Source: Strongylocentrotus droebachiensis
Lineage: Eukaryota; Echinodermata; Echinoidea; Camarodonta; Strongylocentrotidae
Direction: 5' to 3'
Length of the DNA stretch: 64,000 nucleotides
Assembly (NCBI GenBank): GCA_035222895.1
Contig: JAVYIG010001592.1
Span: 62,001-126,000 of the forward strand
Part shown: piece by piece, positions 1 to 12,659 of the stretch
How the letters are laid out: every line of letters starts with the position of its first letter
Position numbering within the stretch: the first letter of the stretch is position 1
The notes under the pieces: generated by a model
The model's input: only the letters and a program-made list of their open reading frames with translations
Told to the model about the DNA's origin: nothing
The model's database searches: none
Translations under genes and position numbers: made by a program

Positions 1-189
1 TTTGACTCTTTATATCAGTTGTATAAAGTAAAACCTTTGTCTCTATTAATGAAAAAGTGATATATTGGACATCAAATTAGAGGATTTTAATAATCCTATT
101 CCTCACAACTCTGCATGAAATATATTCAATTATGCACATGTCTTAGGAATATTCAAAAGGATATATAACTTTTCCACATTCTATTCATT

Positions 190-1165
190 TTGATTTCCAT
201 AGAATCTTGTTAAACTTCATTGTTTGCAGATGGAAATATCAAAATTTCACCAAGATCTCTTTAGTCAGATTCATCACAATAATGAAATATTTAAAATTAT
301 GTATCACTTTTCTTCCATTCATGTAGTTATTCTATTTCCAATGTATACTTCATTGTTATTTTTTTTAAACTACACTATTTACAGATAGAAACATTAAATT
401 CTAGTCCTTGATACATCTCGTATTTTCCATTTCCAAGTTTACTTCATTATGTTATTTCTAAACTGCATTATTGACGGATATAAATATTAAATTTCAACAC
501 ATCATTTAACAAATGCATTATTTATTTTTAATTATTGTAATTATTTCATATCCGTAGTAAATTCAGAGTTCTATTTAAACTGCATTATTTACAGATAAAA
601 AAAGGAATGAGCCAGATACATCTCATAGGAATGTATTATTCCAAAGAAAACATCATTTATCTTCAACACATGTTATCAAATCATTTCATCTTCATATAAT
701 TTTTTTCTCTTTAAAGCTGTATCATTTACAGATAAGAAATACCAATGTTCTGAAAGAGCCAGATACATCTCATAGAAATATAATATTGAAAAGAATGTAT
801 TATTTCTCATAAATTCATTTAATTATTTCAGTGTATTACATTTTGTTTTTAAACTGCATTATTTACAGATGGAAATGTTAAAATATCACTTGTCTTGAGT
901 ACAATAAATATCATATTGACACAATATTCAAAAGAATTGATTATTTCTCGTCAATTCATTTAATTATTTCAGTGTATTACATTTTGTTTTTAAACTGCAT
1001 TATTTACAGATGGAAATGGTAAAATATCACTTGTCTTGAGTACAATAAATATCATATTGACACAATATTCAAAAGAATTGATTATTTCTCGTCAATTCAT
1101 TTGATAATTTCATCTCTATAGTCTATTCCTTATATTAAAACTTCAATATTTACAGATGAAAAAAA
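190..1165. repeat. Degenerate AT-rich satellite, about eight monomers of 100-145 bp
   Basis: The block AAACTGCATTATTTACAGAT, exact or degenerate, recurs near 210, 365, 460, 575, 708, 852, 993 and 1132, giving monomers of roughly 100-145 bp. Two neighbouring monomers (starts 814 and 955, period 141) are almost identical, while the others are far more diverged, so the array mixes old and recently homogenised units. Each monomer carries a splice-acceptor-like TTTACAG. No coding potential is seen. The flanks 1-189 and 1166-1581 are AT-rich, with nothing else recognisable. Confidence 0.75.
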
Positions 1166-1581
1166 TAAATAAATAAAATGAGCCAGCTTAATTTCGTAAC
1201 TATGAATGTAATATCCCAAAGAATGCATCATTCAATACAAATCATTTAATTAATATGTCATTGATATATTATCTCTTGTGCTAGATACATCTCATACCAA
1301 TGAAATAAGTAATTTTCGTTTCGATGTCATGCAAAAGTATTTTTTTAGTCTCAATTGTGAATCATTTATAAACAAGTTCTTTTTTTTTTAAGATTTGATT
1401 TTCAACAAAAATTGAAATCGCTCATATGAAAATACGCAAAGTATCATAATGACAAACACAGCTCGTCACAATCTAGCAGATTCAACTCTACATTTCAGAT
1501 ATGAACTGGTCAGTGATTACTTTTTATGGAAACAAAGAATATGAAAGCATTAATTAACTGATATCATTTGGGTAGCATAGT

Positions 1582-4500
1582 TTAGTAGTGAGGCAGCTTA
1601 TCATAAAAAGCCTGGTGGAGTGGGTGCCAGACTGCAGGTGTAGTGCCGCTGCAGAGGGCCTTGAGATCCTGATATTTACCCAAAGATAGCTTTGGTGGGC
1701 CATTCCTGTAGAGAGGCTCGGGTGTTACTTCAGTGACCTCTTCTACACCTCTCCGTGTCTGGTTTGTCCTGATCACATCAAATTCTTCATCAGTGTGAGA
1801 ATACTTGAAGTACACGGAATCCACTTCACCTTTCACGACCTTCATAGCCATGAATTTCTTCCAGTCTACGGTTTGTCCACCCTCAGAGGTTCGGACTCGC
1901 AGAATACCTTTCTGTTGACCAACAGACTTCCAATCATCAATATCTCTTGATTGGACTTCTACTACATGATAAGGATGGGGGTGAAGACGAGCCATCGCAC
2001 AAATGGTGCTCAATTGAGTCGGTACCATGACTTCTTTCACACGTCTAATGCTTCGTTCTATGACGCTGTGCATGGCATCACCCTCACTTTGTCCGTGGTT
2101 TGTAGGGAAGTAATTAACTGTGACCGATTCAACGGACTTAGCCTTTCCGATGAAATGTTGCAGCATTGTTGGGATGATAGAGTTCTTATTTTGACCGACA
2201 CAGCCATCACAGTAGAACGCTACTTGTTTCACACCCCTCTCATCTAGACTGTTAAGGTACCGATGGACGTGCGAGGCAATTTCACAGGATCCTCTTTTTG
2301 TTTCGCACTCGTGTGAAAGAAAGCACCATCCGTCCTTGCTTGCAAGTTCATATATCGTGAAGTTGTAGTTGCTGAGTCTACGTTTGTAGAAAATGTCAGA
2401 TTGTGGGGACTTCGGCAAGTAAATGACCTGCTCCAGATCGAAAACTGCAGAGACAAATGTGTGGTCAACTGAAGCTCTTTCCTTAGCAAGACTCTTCAAC
2501 TCTCTTACTTTTTCTTTTTCAGCAATGTGAACTTTGTATGCCCCTGCAATTTCTTCCCTCTCTTTGGGATTCCCACGTCTGTAGGTTTCGCACAAGGGGC
2601 ACATGTCCTTTTTCGGATGATGGAACTTGATATTCATCTTCTTCAGAACCTTCCTGTAAAGAGATAAAGAAGCACATTCCTCTGTACCTTCTGTAGATGA
2701 ATTGTACATGCGATACATGATCTCAGGATTGAGATCTTCTGAAAGGTATTCACATCGACTGTTGGCCCGACAATAATGAGATTCTTGACGCGGAAATTGA
2801 TTAATGTGCCGCTTCACCCCTTCACGTAATAGAGCGTCTCTGTCAGACGTCTGCCTGCCACCCCTTCCTTCACCTTCAAGGCAGCCGTATGGTCTCTTCT
2901 TTCCAAGCACGGTCTTCACTTGCCTCTCTGATATACCTAATGTTCCCACGAACATCGCTTTGCATACACGAACTTTAATGCATGGATCACCTGCATTGGG
3001 CAGGAAATACGCACATTTTCTGATCTTTCTTGACTTCTTTTCTTGAATCTGTTCGGTGTGCCGTCCAATCCATTCTCTCTGCTTTGTCAGATCAGCAAGG
3101 TCATAAAAAGCTGATCTAATAGCTTCACGAGTGTTGCAACTAAATGTGTTGCAACTAAGTCCTCTGAAATGACACTTTTCACATGAGGTTTCGTAGCTAG
3201 CAAATCTCCTCGCCGCTTTTAGTTCCTTACTCTTTTCACTCTCATAGCTGTAACCAGCATTTCTCCGTTCTTTGACTAATTGATTTCTACTCTTCACCGT
3301 CTTTGGCTGCTCTGGCACTTCCAATGCTCTTTCCCCATCTACTTGAAATGATTCAGGAGACAGTTGACTATTATCAGCTGATTCCTGGGGAAGGCTAGCT
3401 TCTTCAAGATGCTCTGGAATATCTAATGAGTCGGTCGCATCGGATTGTTTTGATTCCAGAGTCGCCATCAGTACCTGATCTCCGTTCTCTTCAACTCTTG
3501 TATCCAATGAGGCTTGGTTTTCAAAGTTTCCTCTTCTTGATTCCATTAACGGCATAACCTCGTCTTCATTGTTCCTTTCTTCTTCGTTGGTGAGCCCTTG
3601 GTACTGTGATGCACTTGAACTGATGTCAAGTGGAATTTCACTGAGATTGAATGCAAGATTATGACAAAGGCAATCATCACGTAAGTTAAAATGAAGGAAG
3701 CATAAGAAACACAAGCACTCTGGACACGCTGCCCAAACTTCATCAGTACACATGAAATTGTCACATGTTTCAGGATTTCTCTGACCACACTGCATGTTTG
3801 GATGGAGCGGAGAATCTGGAGAAGATAAAAAGACAAAGGGAAAACAATGATAGTGAATGTAATGACATAATTTTCGGGACACAGGTAAAGTTATATTGAG
3901 CACAACAGAAACAATAAGTGTGATAATAATTGATCAGGATATTGAATAAATGAATAGAAAATCCCTTTTATATTCAGAACACGTACACAATCAATAAAAT
4001 GAAGTGTGCTTTTTGTCCATTCTAACTGTATCAATATAATTTCACTTTAGTTATTATCATCAGTATAATTTCCTTGTACTGTGGACAGTCCTCTGATTTC
4101 TTTATGTTATTATGAATAGTCATGAACTATTATTGGAAGATATTTTTACCTGCATGGCTGTCAGACTGTGTTATCTGGTCACTTGCGATGGATATTGGTT
4201 CAGGCAATCCAGATCCACATCCTGTTGAATCTTCAGGAAGTGATGGCGATGATACGGGTAGAGGACCAAGTTTTGCTTCTGGGGTAGGATTACAAAAATT
4301 GAATATAAACACTAGTTTTAAACTCTCCGAAGAAGATGCCCCCCCCCCCCAAAAAAAAAAATGAATAAGACTACAATAGTGAAATATACACACTAGTTCC
4401 AATGCCTCCCCCCCCCCAAATAGAAGACTCATCCCAAACCTGCACCCACCCCTCCCCCCTAAAAAAAGATCTTACAAATGTAGAAGAATCCATTTATAAT

Positions 4501-5352
4501 ATTGAACATGCGCTTCGGTCTTTCCTCATTAAGATCTTGTAGGAAAGTTGGTCTAGATTGTTGTTGTTGTTATATTCTTGTACTTTCATAATGCAAACAT
4601 TCTTATTCATAATTGTAATTACGTTCTTTTGTATATACATATTCATTATTGTAAATATGTTCATTTTTTCATGCACAAGTTCATTATTGTAAACATTTTC
4701 TTGACGAGACTCTCATACTCCCAAGAACTGGTTAACACTCAGATGATATCAAATTGGGAAAAAGAGGAAAAGGAGAGTAATACCTGCATATTTGTCAGAA
4801 AGTCGTGCCAGGGGGATGTCAAATTCCTCATCAGACGATTCTGAATCTTCAAGATATTCTGAATCGAGAACGATTCCTTGCCACAGAGTCCCTTCATAGT
4901 CCATGATCACCTCTTTCCCTTTTGTCATCTTCCCTGTCCACTGAAGGAGTGGTGAATGAACAATGTTGTTTGCACCATTCAAATGCCATTGCACCAAAAC
5001 ATCATAGCCTTTATCCGGTCTAAAAAGGAATAAAAAAAAGAAAGACAGATTTCAACAACCTTATTTTCATAACAATTTTGCATACCGGTATGTATTCGGT
5101 AATAAACATACATATTAAGCTGTTCCATGAGAGATGAACTGGTAAAGAAATTATAGCCTTATTTTTTATAATTCATGAAGAAATTATTATTCTGCATTAA
5201 TATTGGCCCAACACTTGAAATTATAAAGTCAAAGACATCACCTATATATTGTTTTTTAACACCATTTCATTATTTATAAATATTTATTCTGGTAAACATA
5301 AGAATTCTTACCTTGATCCACTTTTCCCTTTGCTCTTCTTTGGTCTTGGCAT
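1582..5352 (-). CDS. DUF7869-type DDE/RNase H-fold protein, four coding exons, probably transposase-derived
   Basis: Exons on the minus strand are 5352-5312, 5019-4784, 4278-4150 and 3815-1582. All junctions are GT-AG, phases agree (2, 1, 1), and the open frame gives 879 residues. The N-terminus is MPRPKKSKGK, basic and NLS-like. Residues about 18-70 resemble a Tudor/chromo barrel (GKEVIMDYEGTLWQGIVL). Residues about 143-188 are Cys-rich, and CEKC and CPLC pairs lie near 347 and 541. A helix-turn-helix-like stretch (GTLGISERQVKTVL) is near 426-439. The C-terminal part has the family's RNase H-like signatures: FDLEQ (Asp595), YCDGCVGQNKN (Asp672) and NHGQSEGDAMH (Glu713/Asp715), a plausible metal-binding triad. 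An earlier ATG at about 5399 was not used as start, because its frame hits a stop after splicing. The uninterrupted frame suggests a young transposase or a retained host gene. No flanking terminal inverted repeats were found. The family assignment is from recognised motifs and the biochemical role is inferred. Confidence 0.8.
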
Positions 5353-7328
5353 ACCTGCTTTGTTTTAGATACCTCCTTCTCTAAGTTGCACAGCCACATC
5401 TGCGATAATAAAAACAAGAAAAAAAATGAGACAAAATATTATAAAAGTCAATGATATACAAATCGGTTTCACAATGATTTGACACATAGGTAGAGATTAA
5501 AGTTACAATAATTTTACTACACCATGCATTCAAGTACATAAATAAAAATGTCAACAAGAACATGAACATGAATACCCTGGTCCCTGCCAATTTTTGGGAC
5601 TGAATAAGACATTTTTTTTGTAATGAAAAAATGGTTAATCTAGATGAAGTCCAACTATTGTTCAGTACATTAATTGTAACTATCTTGATTAGATTACATA
5701 TAAAATAGAACTTTCAGTTTTGGTCCCCGAAATGGGCAGGGCACAAATGACTTAAGATCTGCTAATGGTGGAGCTCCTAGGTAAAACCTTAACTATCTAG
5801 TCCAAATGTTAGATCTAGATAAAATCTATAATAAGATAGGTTAGTTAGTAACATTATAGACTCTAGACCTCTACATCTTAATAATACTAAAAAAAGTTAG
5901 GACTAGACCTAGGTCTAGTCAGACTATGGTCTAGCTAGACTCTAGTCTAGATCTACACTAAGACTAAGTTACATCTAGGTCTAATTTGTGTCTTTCTTTG
6001 ATCAGAAATAGATCTGGTCTAGGCCTAAATCGTCGTCGTTAGTAATAGTAGACCTATTGTAAGATAAAGACAAAGTAGATCCTAGGTCTAGATATTCTGA
6101 ATCGAGAACGATTCCTTGCCACAGAGTCCCTTCATAGTCCATGATCACCTCTTTCCCTTTTGTCATCTTCCCTGTCCACTGAAGGAGTGGTGAATGAACA
6201 ATGTTGTTTGCACCATTCAAATGCCATTGCACCAAAACATCATAGCCTTTATCCGGTCTAAAAAGGAATAAAAAAAAGAAAGACAGATTTCAACAACCTT
6301 ATTTTCATAACAATTTTGCATACCGGTATGTATTCGGTAATAAACATACATATTAAGCTGTTCCATGAGAGATGAACTGGTAAAGAAATTATAGCCTTAT
6401 TTTTTATAATTCATGAAGAAATTATTATTCTGCATTAATATTGGCCCAACACTTGAAATTATAAAGTCAAAGACATCACCTATATATTGTTTTTTAACAC
6501 CATTTCATTATTTATAAATATTTATTCTGGTAAACATAAGAATTCTTACCTTGATCCACTTTTCCCTTTGCTCTTCTTTGGTCTTGGCATACCTGCTTTG
6601 TTTTAGATACCTCCTTCTCTAAGTTGCACAGCCACATCTGCGATAATAAAAACAAGAAAAAAAATGAGACAAAATATTATAAAAGTCAATGATATACAAA
6701 TCGGTTTCACAATGATTTGACACATAGGTAGAGATTAAAGTTACAATAATTTTACTACACCATGCATTCAAGTACATAAATAAAAATGTCAACAAGAACA
6801 TGAACATGAATACCCTGGTCCCTGCCAATTTTTGGGACTGAATAAGACATTTTTTTTGTAATGAAAAAATGGTTAATCTAGATGAAGTCCAACTATTGTT
6901 CAGTACATTAATTGTAACTATCTTGATTAGATTACATATAAAATAGAACTTTCAGTTTTGGTCCCCGAAATGGGCAGGGCACAAATGACTTAAGATCTGC
7001 TAATGGTGGAGCTCCTAGGTAAAACCTTAACTATCTAGTCCAAATGTTAGATCTAGATAAAATCTATAATAAGATAGGTTAGTTAGTAACATTATAGACT
7101 CTAGACCTCTACATCTTAATAATACTAAAAAAAGTTAGGACTAGACCTAGGTCTAGTCAGACTATGGTCTAGCTAGACTCTAGTCTAGATCTACACTAAG
7201 ACTAAGTTACATCTAGGTCTAATTTGTGTCTTTCTTTGATCAGAAATAGATCTGGTCTAGGCCTAAATCGTCGTCGTTAGTAATAGTAGACCTATTGTAA
7301 GATAAAGACAAAGTAGATCCTAGGTCTA
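4851..7328. repeat. 1,238-bp direct tandem duplication covering promoter, exon 1 and part of exon 2 of the DUF7869 gene
   Basis: Copy 1 is about 4851-6088 and copy 2 about 6089-7328. Every landmark is offset by exactly 1,238 bp, and the copies look identical wherever compared. Copy 2 carries a second exon 1 (6590-6550) with its donor, and an exon-2 copy from 6257 that breaks at about 6090 and reads into unrelated sequence. The junction falls in short shared sequence (AGATATTC after TCA or TCT). The upstream part is unusually rich in CTAG and TCTAGAC words. A very recent duplication or an uncollapsed assembly artefact are both possible. Confidence 0.9.
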
Positions 7329-8039
7329 GAGTTAGACCTAAATTACTAGTGTTGAATTGCTCTTGTTCTAGTTTTTCCTGTGTTTATCTAATCTACAGAC
7401 AGTATTCATTAAATAATCTTAGAAAGCAGATATCTTCAGTAGATCTGAAGTTAGTTCTTATTATCAACAGTCAGACAGGATTTCGTGTTAGGTCCAACCA
7501 AAAACTGAATAGGCGGGACTGTAACATAATTTTTCGTGAGAATTTAATGATAAAATGAACTTTTTAGAAAAATATAATTGCTATAACCGAAGGAAGAATC
7601 TCTTATTGTTTTTTGAAAATATTTTATGTTTTAGAAAATAGATCTTAGAGCATATACTTACGAAATAATTGGATCCGGGCAAACTTTCCAGGGAAGCGGC
7701 CGCTTCGTGGTGCAGCAGACGGATCAATTTACGTCAAATTCTTCACCACGAAGTGTCCTGAGCGCGCGAGCGCGAGAGAGGACGGTTCGTGGTACAGAAA
7801 TATCCAATTTATTGCAAGAGGACGCTTTACGATGACGTCGTTATACGTAACCGCGCAATGTTAGACTCTGAAATTTTCACAAAATGTAGGTATTTATTAG
7901 TACATGAAAAAAATGCAAAAAAAATAAAAATTGAAAAAAATGCCGAATTTGGCCAGAGAGGACGGTTCGTGAAACGGGTGACGAATTATAGTTGTGATTA
8001 AGTTATGATAGTACATCGATACTTCTCGGTTTCGTTTTT
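7329..8039. other. Intergenic, no gene recognised
   Basis: AT-rich sequence to about 7660, then a GC-richer patch (7680-7800) in which the words TTCGTGGT and CACGAAG occur in both orientations, suggesting remnants of an inverted-repeat element. A related TCGTGGTGCAGC word recurs at about 9420. Short open frames here have no recognisable product. Confidence 0.4.
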
Positions 8040-8845
8040 TCTGGGACGCACTGTATAAGTATTCAAAAAAGACCCTTCCACATATATTTGATGCCATGTT
8101 CCCCCTAAATCGGTCATTTCATGATTACCCAACTAGACAGTCAAACGAGTTTCACCTACCACTCTTTAGAACTTTATTAGCGAAGAAGTCTTTTATGTAT
8201 GATGGTCCTAGATTTTGGAATTCTCTAAGTGAAAGTATTAAAAATAGTCCATCCCTAAATTCTTTCAAGAAAAATCTAAAAACATTTTTGCTCAAATCTT
8301 ATAGTTATATACAAGAATAATCTGATAACAGTTGGTAATCATCTTCATTTTTCATTTAGGTCTTCATCATCTGCTCGATTAATTTAATATATATTTGGTC
8401 TTATGATCTTACCTTCCCAAAATTAACATTATAACTTACTTTTTCCAGTCATGATTGTCCTGCTTCTTCTTCTTCTTCTTCTTCTTCTTCCTTCCCCCTT
8501 TTCCCCTTTCCTTCTTATCTGTTTTACTTCTCCTTGTTCGTTTCGTGTTTGTAAATTGTATGTTGTTTTGAAATATTGTCTTGTGTTTTCTAAGTCTTCG
8601 TAGGCAAAATTTGAAACATTTATATTTTTGTTTTTTTCTGGGGGATCCACAACCTACAAGCACTGCTTTTTAGTGGATCCCCCCCATTTCCTCAGAAATT
8701 AAGAAATTCTTGTAATAATTTTATTATGTGCAAAGTTTATTTGTATAGTTTCTTGAAAAAATGAATTATGTATGAAATTAAATGTAATATCTTTGTTTAC
8801 CTTTCTGTTGGAAATGAAATAAATATGAATATGAATATGAATATG
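8040..8845 (+). mobile_element. LINE fragment: reverse-transcriptase C-terminal tail and 3' end (CR1/L2/Jockey-like)
   Basis: Positions 8096-8320 translate to a typical end of a LINE polymerase: YPTRQSNEFHLP, then GPRFWNSLSESIKNSPSL, then a Lys-rich FKKNLKTFLL ending. A 3' UTR follows with a CTT microsatellite (about 8465-8495). The word CTACAAGC..TGCTTTTTAGTGGATCCCCCC at about 8655-8685 is shared with the reverse-oriented fragment at 11005-11215. The element ends in a short AATATG tandem (about 8823-8845), as expected for CR1/L2-type 3' termini. The 5' part is missing, so it is a dead truncated copy. Confidence 0.75.
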
Positions 8846-9769
8846 CAAGCAGGAAGATTATTCAGCTTTATAAAAGGTTTTCCTTGGATTTTTTTTTTTT
8901 TTTTTTTGGGGGGGGGGCGTAACATATATCACTGCCCATCAGCGGCACGGGTCAATGGCTATATTGTAGTGACCAAACTCATTTTGACCTTTTTAACACT
9001 TAATTTTTCATTTAGGAACACCCTACAGCATTTTGGGTGTGTTTAGTAATTTATGCATACGTGTCAGACCCACTGATAGAGGCCAGTGGTTAGACCCAAA
9101 AGCCTAATTACTTTAAGGACAAAGTAGTACCTTGATTATCTATGCATAAATTGTTCGTAGGTAATGTCAAATGTATCGTATTGAAATTATGATATTTTCT
9201 CATATTTATTTTAATGTTTTTTTTTTAATGAAATTGATTATTATTATCTAATCCAGAAGGATATGCATTCATGCACGAAAAGTAGTCCTTATGGACGCGG
9301 AGCATGTCAGGCGAGGCCCTGATAGGCATTTTATGTAACCGACATTCGTCCACTTACGTACACTACGAAGCCGGTAGTTCCACCACGCACGTTTAATTGA
9401 AACAGTCAATATAGCCTGCTCGTGGTGCAGCTTTTATATAGGCATGTAGAGATAATTGAACATGATATTGATCTTTACTTTGCTATTAGTGCAATTATAG
9501 AATAGTGATGTTATAAAATAGTTATCTCAATACATGAGAGTTTTTTTTTATAGCTTGACTTGAATTGTGTTGCGTCTATATAGACGACTTTACATTTTTG
9601 GGGGCGTGGCATTGATTAAGTCACATTATATAATTAAACGATGTTCGGAGCTTGGTACATACATTCAGTTTGGATAATTACCGCTATAACACGGAATCTG
9701 TTCCATATTTTTATCCAGGATGTTGGGGATATTTAGTCCCTTTATTATGGATTCATACCTGACTAACTG
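8846..9769. other. Intergenic with T/G homopolymer junction and a 50-bp block shared with 17970-18018
   Basis: A T tract followed by a G tract lies at about 8890-8918. A block at about 8967-9015 (GTGACCAAACTCATTTTGAC and onwards to CATTTA) recurs at 17970-18018; both copies lie close to G/C tracts. The rest is AT-rich with no supported gene. Confidence 0.5.
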
Positions 9770-10029
9770 AAAGTATCTAAAGTTATCATTATATTAAAAA
9801 AAGGTAATACAAATGAAATGACTAATTACAGACCTATAACAATAAGATCAATCTTTGCAAAGTTACTGGAAAAAATATTCATAAAGAGACTTTATCCATT
9901 TTTACAACTACATAATATTTTGATAAGTGGACAATATGGTTTTAGAAAACTACATTCAACTGATAGTCCACTTTTAAATTAATTTCAACATATTTTAAAG
10001 AATATTGAACACGGTAAGTATAGTGCAGG

Positions 10030-10333
10030 CATAAGCTCAATTTTGAAGGCAGATTGAGCGATGTGAAACGTTCATCGTAAACGCTCATCGTAATCTCAGT
10101 TCCACGGTGTACTGTTTATGCTCACTTCTCTGGCTCCTCCAGGCAATTCTCCCTGGGTGGTCTTGCACTGCGCATGCTACATAGACCATGGTCCATGCGT
10201 AGACCCACTAGAGGTCAGTGCTTCGTGGTCGCCGTTTTCCGGTGATTCTACAAAAATGAGAAAGGACGCAACTGTGGTTTGAACTAAACGTGTAACAGGT
10301 GCCTGATTCTGGCCAGAAAAGTTGAGCATAAAC
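10030..10333. mobile_element. MITE-like insertion inside the LINE
   Basis: The segment separates two adjacent parts of the LINE RT domain. Its ends are imperfect inverted repeats: ATAAGCTCAATTTT on the left and AAAAGTTGAGCATAA on the right. An internal copy of the TTTATGCTCA word lies at about 10128. About 300 bp, non-coding. Target-site duplication is not clear. Confidence 0.55.
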
Positions 10334-11004
10334 ATACCCTAAAGCATTTGACTCCATTGATCACGAAACACGTTTACAGAAACTTTATTTGTATGGTAAA
10401 GAGGCAATGCATTTAATTGGTTTAAAAATTATTTGACTAATAGAACACAATATGTGGTGATCAATGGTGTCAAATCATCTACGCAGTTAAATAGCTGTGG
10501 TGTACCCCAAGGATCAGTGTTAGGCCCCATCCTGTTCCTTCTTTATATCAATGATAGTATAAACTCAAATAATAGTATAAAATAATAAAATTGTCATTGT
10601 TGGCTGATGATACCTGTGCAGTAATTCCTCATAAATCTATAACACATCATTGTTATTGAATCCATAAATATTGAGTTAAAAAAGTTAAATAGTTTGTTTC
10701 AATGTAATAAATTATCCTTAAATTTTTCAAAAAAACAATTATGTTATGTTTAAAACAAGAAACAAGAGGATTCCTGATAACTTACATGATGTACATAGAG
10801 TTAACATAACTATAAAAAGACTAAGTGATGTTAAATTTCTTGGTATAAATTGTAATGAATATTTAAACTGAACGGACATACATCTCAACTTTTTAATACA
10901 ATATCAAAGAATGTTGGAATATATCTAGGCTTAAGTATATATTACCTAAAAATATTTTGCTCATGTAAAATAATACTCTCATCTTATCTTACATTAAATA
11001 CTGC

Positions 11005-11215
11005 AGTTTCAAGTTTCAAGTCCATTTATTTCACTTTATCAAAAATAACATAATTGAACATAATGAACAATGGTAATTATTATAACTAAACATACAATAT
11101 AGAAAACATAATGTACATGATAATATTTATAACAGAAAATACAATCATATAAATCAATCAATAAAGTGGGGGATCTACTGAAAAGCAAAGCTTGTATTAT
11201 GCAGGTCCCGGTTCA
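11005..11215 (-). mobile_element. LINE 3'-end fragment in reverse orientation
   Basis: Read on the minus strand it has the same conserved 3' UTR word as the element at 8040-8845 (ATACAAGCTTTGCTTTTCAG, then TAGATCCCCC) and ends in a short tandem (TTGAAACTTGAAACT). It sits inside the plus-strand LINE, showing nested insertion of related elements. Confidence 0.6.
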
Positions 11216-12147
11216 TAGGTTTGTGTATAAATAAGGAAAATACATATAAGACTCATTGGTCAAAGATTGAACTATTTCAAAAGAAAGCTGTTCTAATTAT
11301 AACAAATTCAGATTTTCGCTCATCATCTGCACCATTTTTCTTTTGTTGTTGAAATATTACCTATTTATCATTTGGTAATACTCTAAAAACACTAATTTCA
11401 TATCTACTCTTCATTAAATAACATAATTCCACAGTCTAAAGATAAGCACTTAAAGGTATTACAAAGTTTTGGGAAATTTTGGAAATTGGGTGGATAGTGA
11501 TTCTTTACAATTTTGATATATTTGGATGCCCCTGTGGATGTATTATAAGCACTAGAAATGTTAGCCTCTAAAACACTTCTGCTTTCGAGAAAAATTGAAT
11601 ATAACAATTTACCGGTGCTCCCGGTAAATTTCGATAAATTTCAAATAGCGCCTACGGCCGTACAGTGGTAGCTGCGACCATGGAAATCTCAGAAGATGTA
11701 GTTGTGATACATAATTTCCAAACGGGAATCGCTAATTGATCGATTTTAGTCAAGAAATATTGTTTTATAGCTTAATTAATATCTTGACCTTGAGAGGGAG
11801 CTATACAACATAAAGAGTTTATTATTTACAATTTCATAACTTTAGACTCAATTTCAACGGCGACAATGATCACTAAATATTGTAGGATCGCATATGCTTC
11901 CAATATGTTCATTTGAACCCAATTCATGACCCTATACCAAAACTTTGTATTACCTTTAATATTCAATTCCGATTTACACCAATATAACACCCGTCAAAGT
12001 AATAATCTTTATATTCCTTTTTTTCTTCCAACTACAATTGGTCTTCAATCCCTTAGCAGTAAGGGATTGAAGGAATGGAATGTACTCCCACAAGACATAA
12101 AATCAAGAAGATCACGTCTAATCACCGACATTAACGGATGGCCTTAA

Positions 12148-12659
12148 AGGGATAGTTGAGTTCTGTTGCAGAGGGCGCTACACTAAAAAAAAATGACAAA
12201 ATCATCTTTGTTTGATCAAAATCAGTTCAGAGATGGCTAAAATATCCATAAATATAACGATTTTTAATACTCGTGTACCACCACAAATATTAGATAATTT
12301 GAACCAGCCGTTGAAAGCCGTTGAAAAATAGCGCCTTTTACGTTGTATTTCAGCCAATACCGATGTTGGCTTTTTTGTTGGCTCTTTCGTGTTGATTATA
12401 TTGCGCAAAACCAGCCGATTCATGTATTGTTATTATTAATTAATTAATTAATTAACGGTCACCACATTTCTTTGAAAGTGGAGCTGAATTGGTATGATCG
12501 TGGTATTGGCTAAATTTCACACATTTTGGGGTCTAAAACTACCTTCTTAACAATTTTAGGTGCTAAAAGGGCACTAGAAATGTCATAGATAAGAATAAGG
12601 AGCAATAACCATGCACTTTGAAGGCATTTGCGAGCTGAAAACAGAACTCAACTAGCCCT
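12148..12659. mobile_element. MITE, 512 bp, inserted at the end of the LINE tail
   Basis: Ends are AGGGATAGTTGAGTTCTG on the left and CAGAACTCAACTAGCCCT on the right, 17 of 18 bases complementary, flanked by TTAA and CTAA. The left half also carries GAGGGCGCTAC. No transposase is encoded. The 3' neighbour (12660-13038) shows no gene and may include the GRB2 3' UTR. Confidence 0.7.

Larger units (their letters stand above)
9785..12147 (+). mobile_element. LINE reverse-transcriptase gene, broken and interrupted by several insertions
   Basis: Pieces of one RT domain appear in order on the plus strand. 9800-9975 reads as TNYRPI, SGQYGFRKLHST and similar blocks. 10340-10620 contains [27 protein letters not shown] and LADDT (the catalytic YADD region, with Leu for Tyr/Phe). 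About 10790-10850 continues past the palm. 11235-11335 reads WSKIELFQKKAVLIIT. 11926-12147 is the tail (YNTRQSNNLYIP, GLKEWNVLPQDIKS). Between the pieces lie a ~300-bp MITE (10030-10333), a reverse-oriented LINE 3' end (11005-11215) and about 560 bp of unrelated sequence (11340-11900). Several frame changes and stops show that it is inactive. The order of motifs fits a non-LTR retrotransposon of the CR1/L2/Jockey group. Confidence 0.8.

Noticed and set aside
1951-3836. Several open frames overlapping the DUF7869 exon on both strands
   Set aside because: Shadows of the long exon, without splice support or recognisable motifs.
5394-5399. Earlier ATG as start of the DUF7869 gene
   Set aside because: Its frame meets a stop shortly after the splice to exon 2, whereas the ATG at 5352 stays open through all four exons.
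5381-5590. 69-codon open frame, repeated at 6619-6828
   Set aside because: Lies upstream of the true start on the same strand and is duplicated only because of the 1,238-bp duplication; hydrophobic low-complexity sequence with no support.
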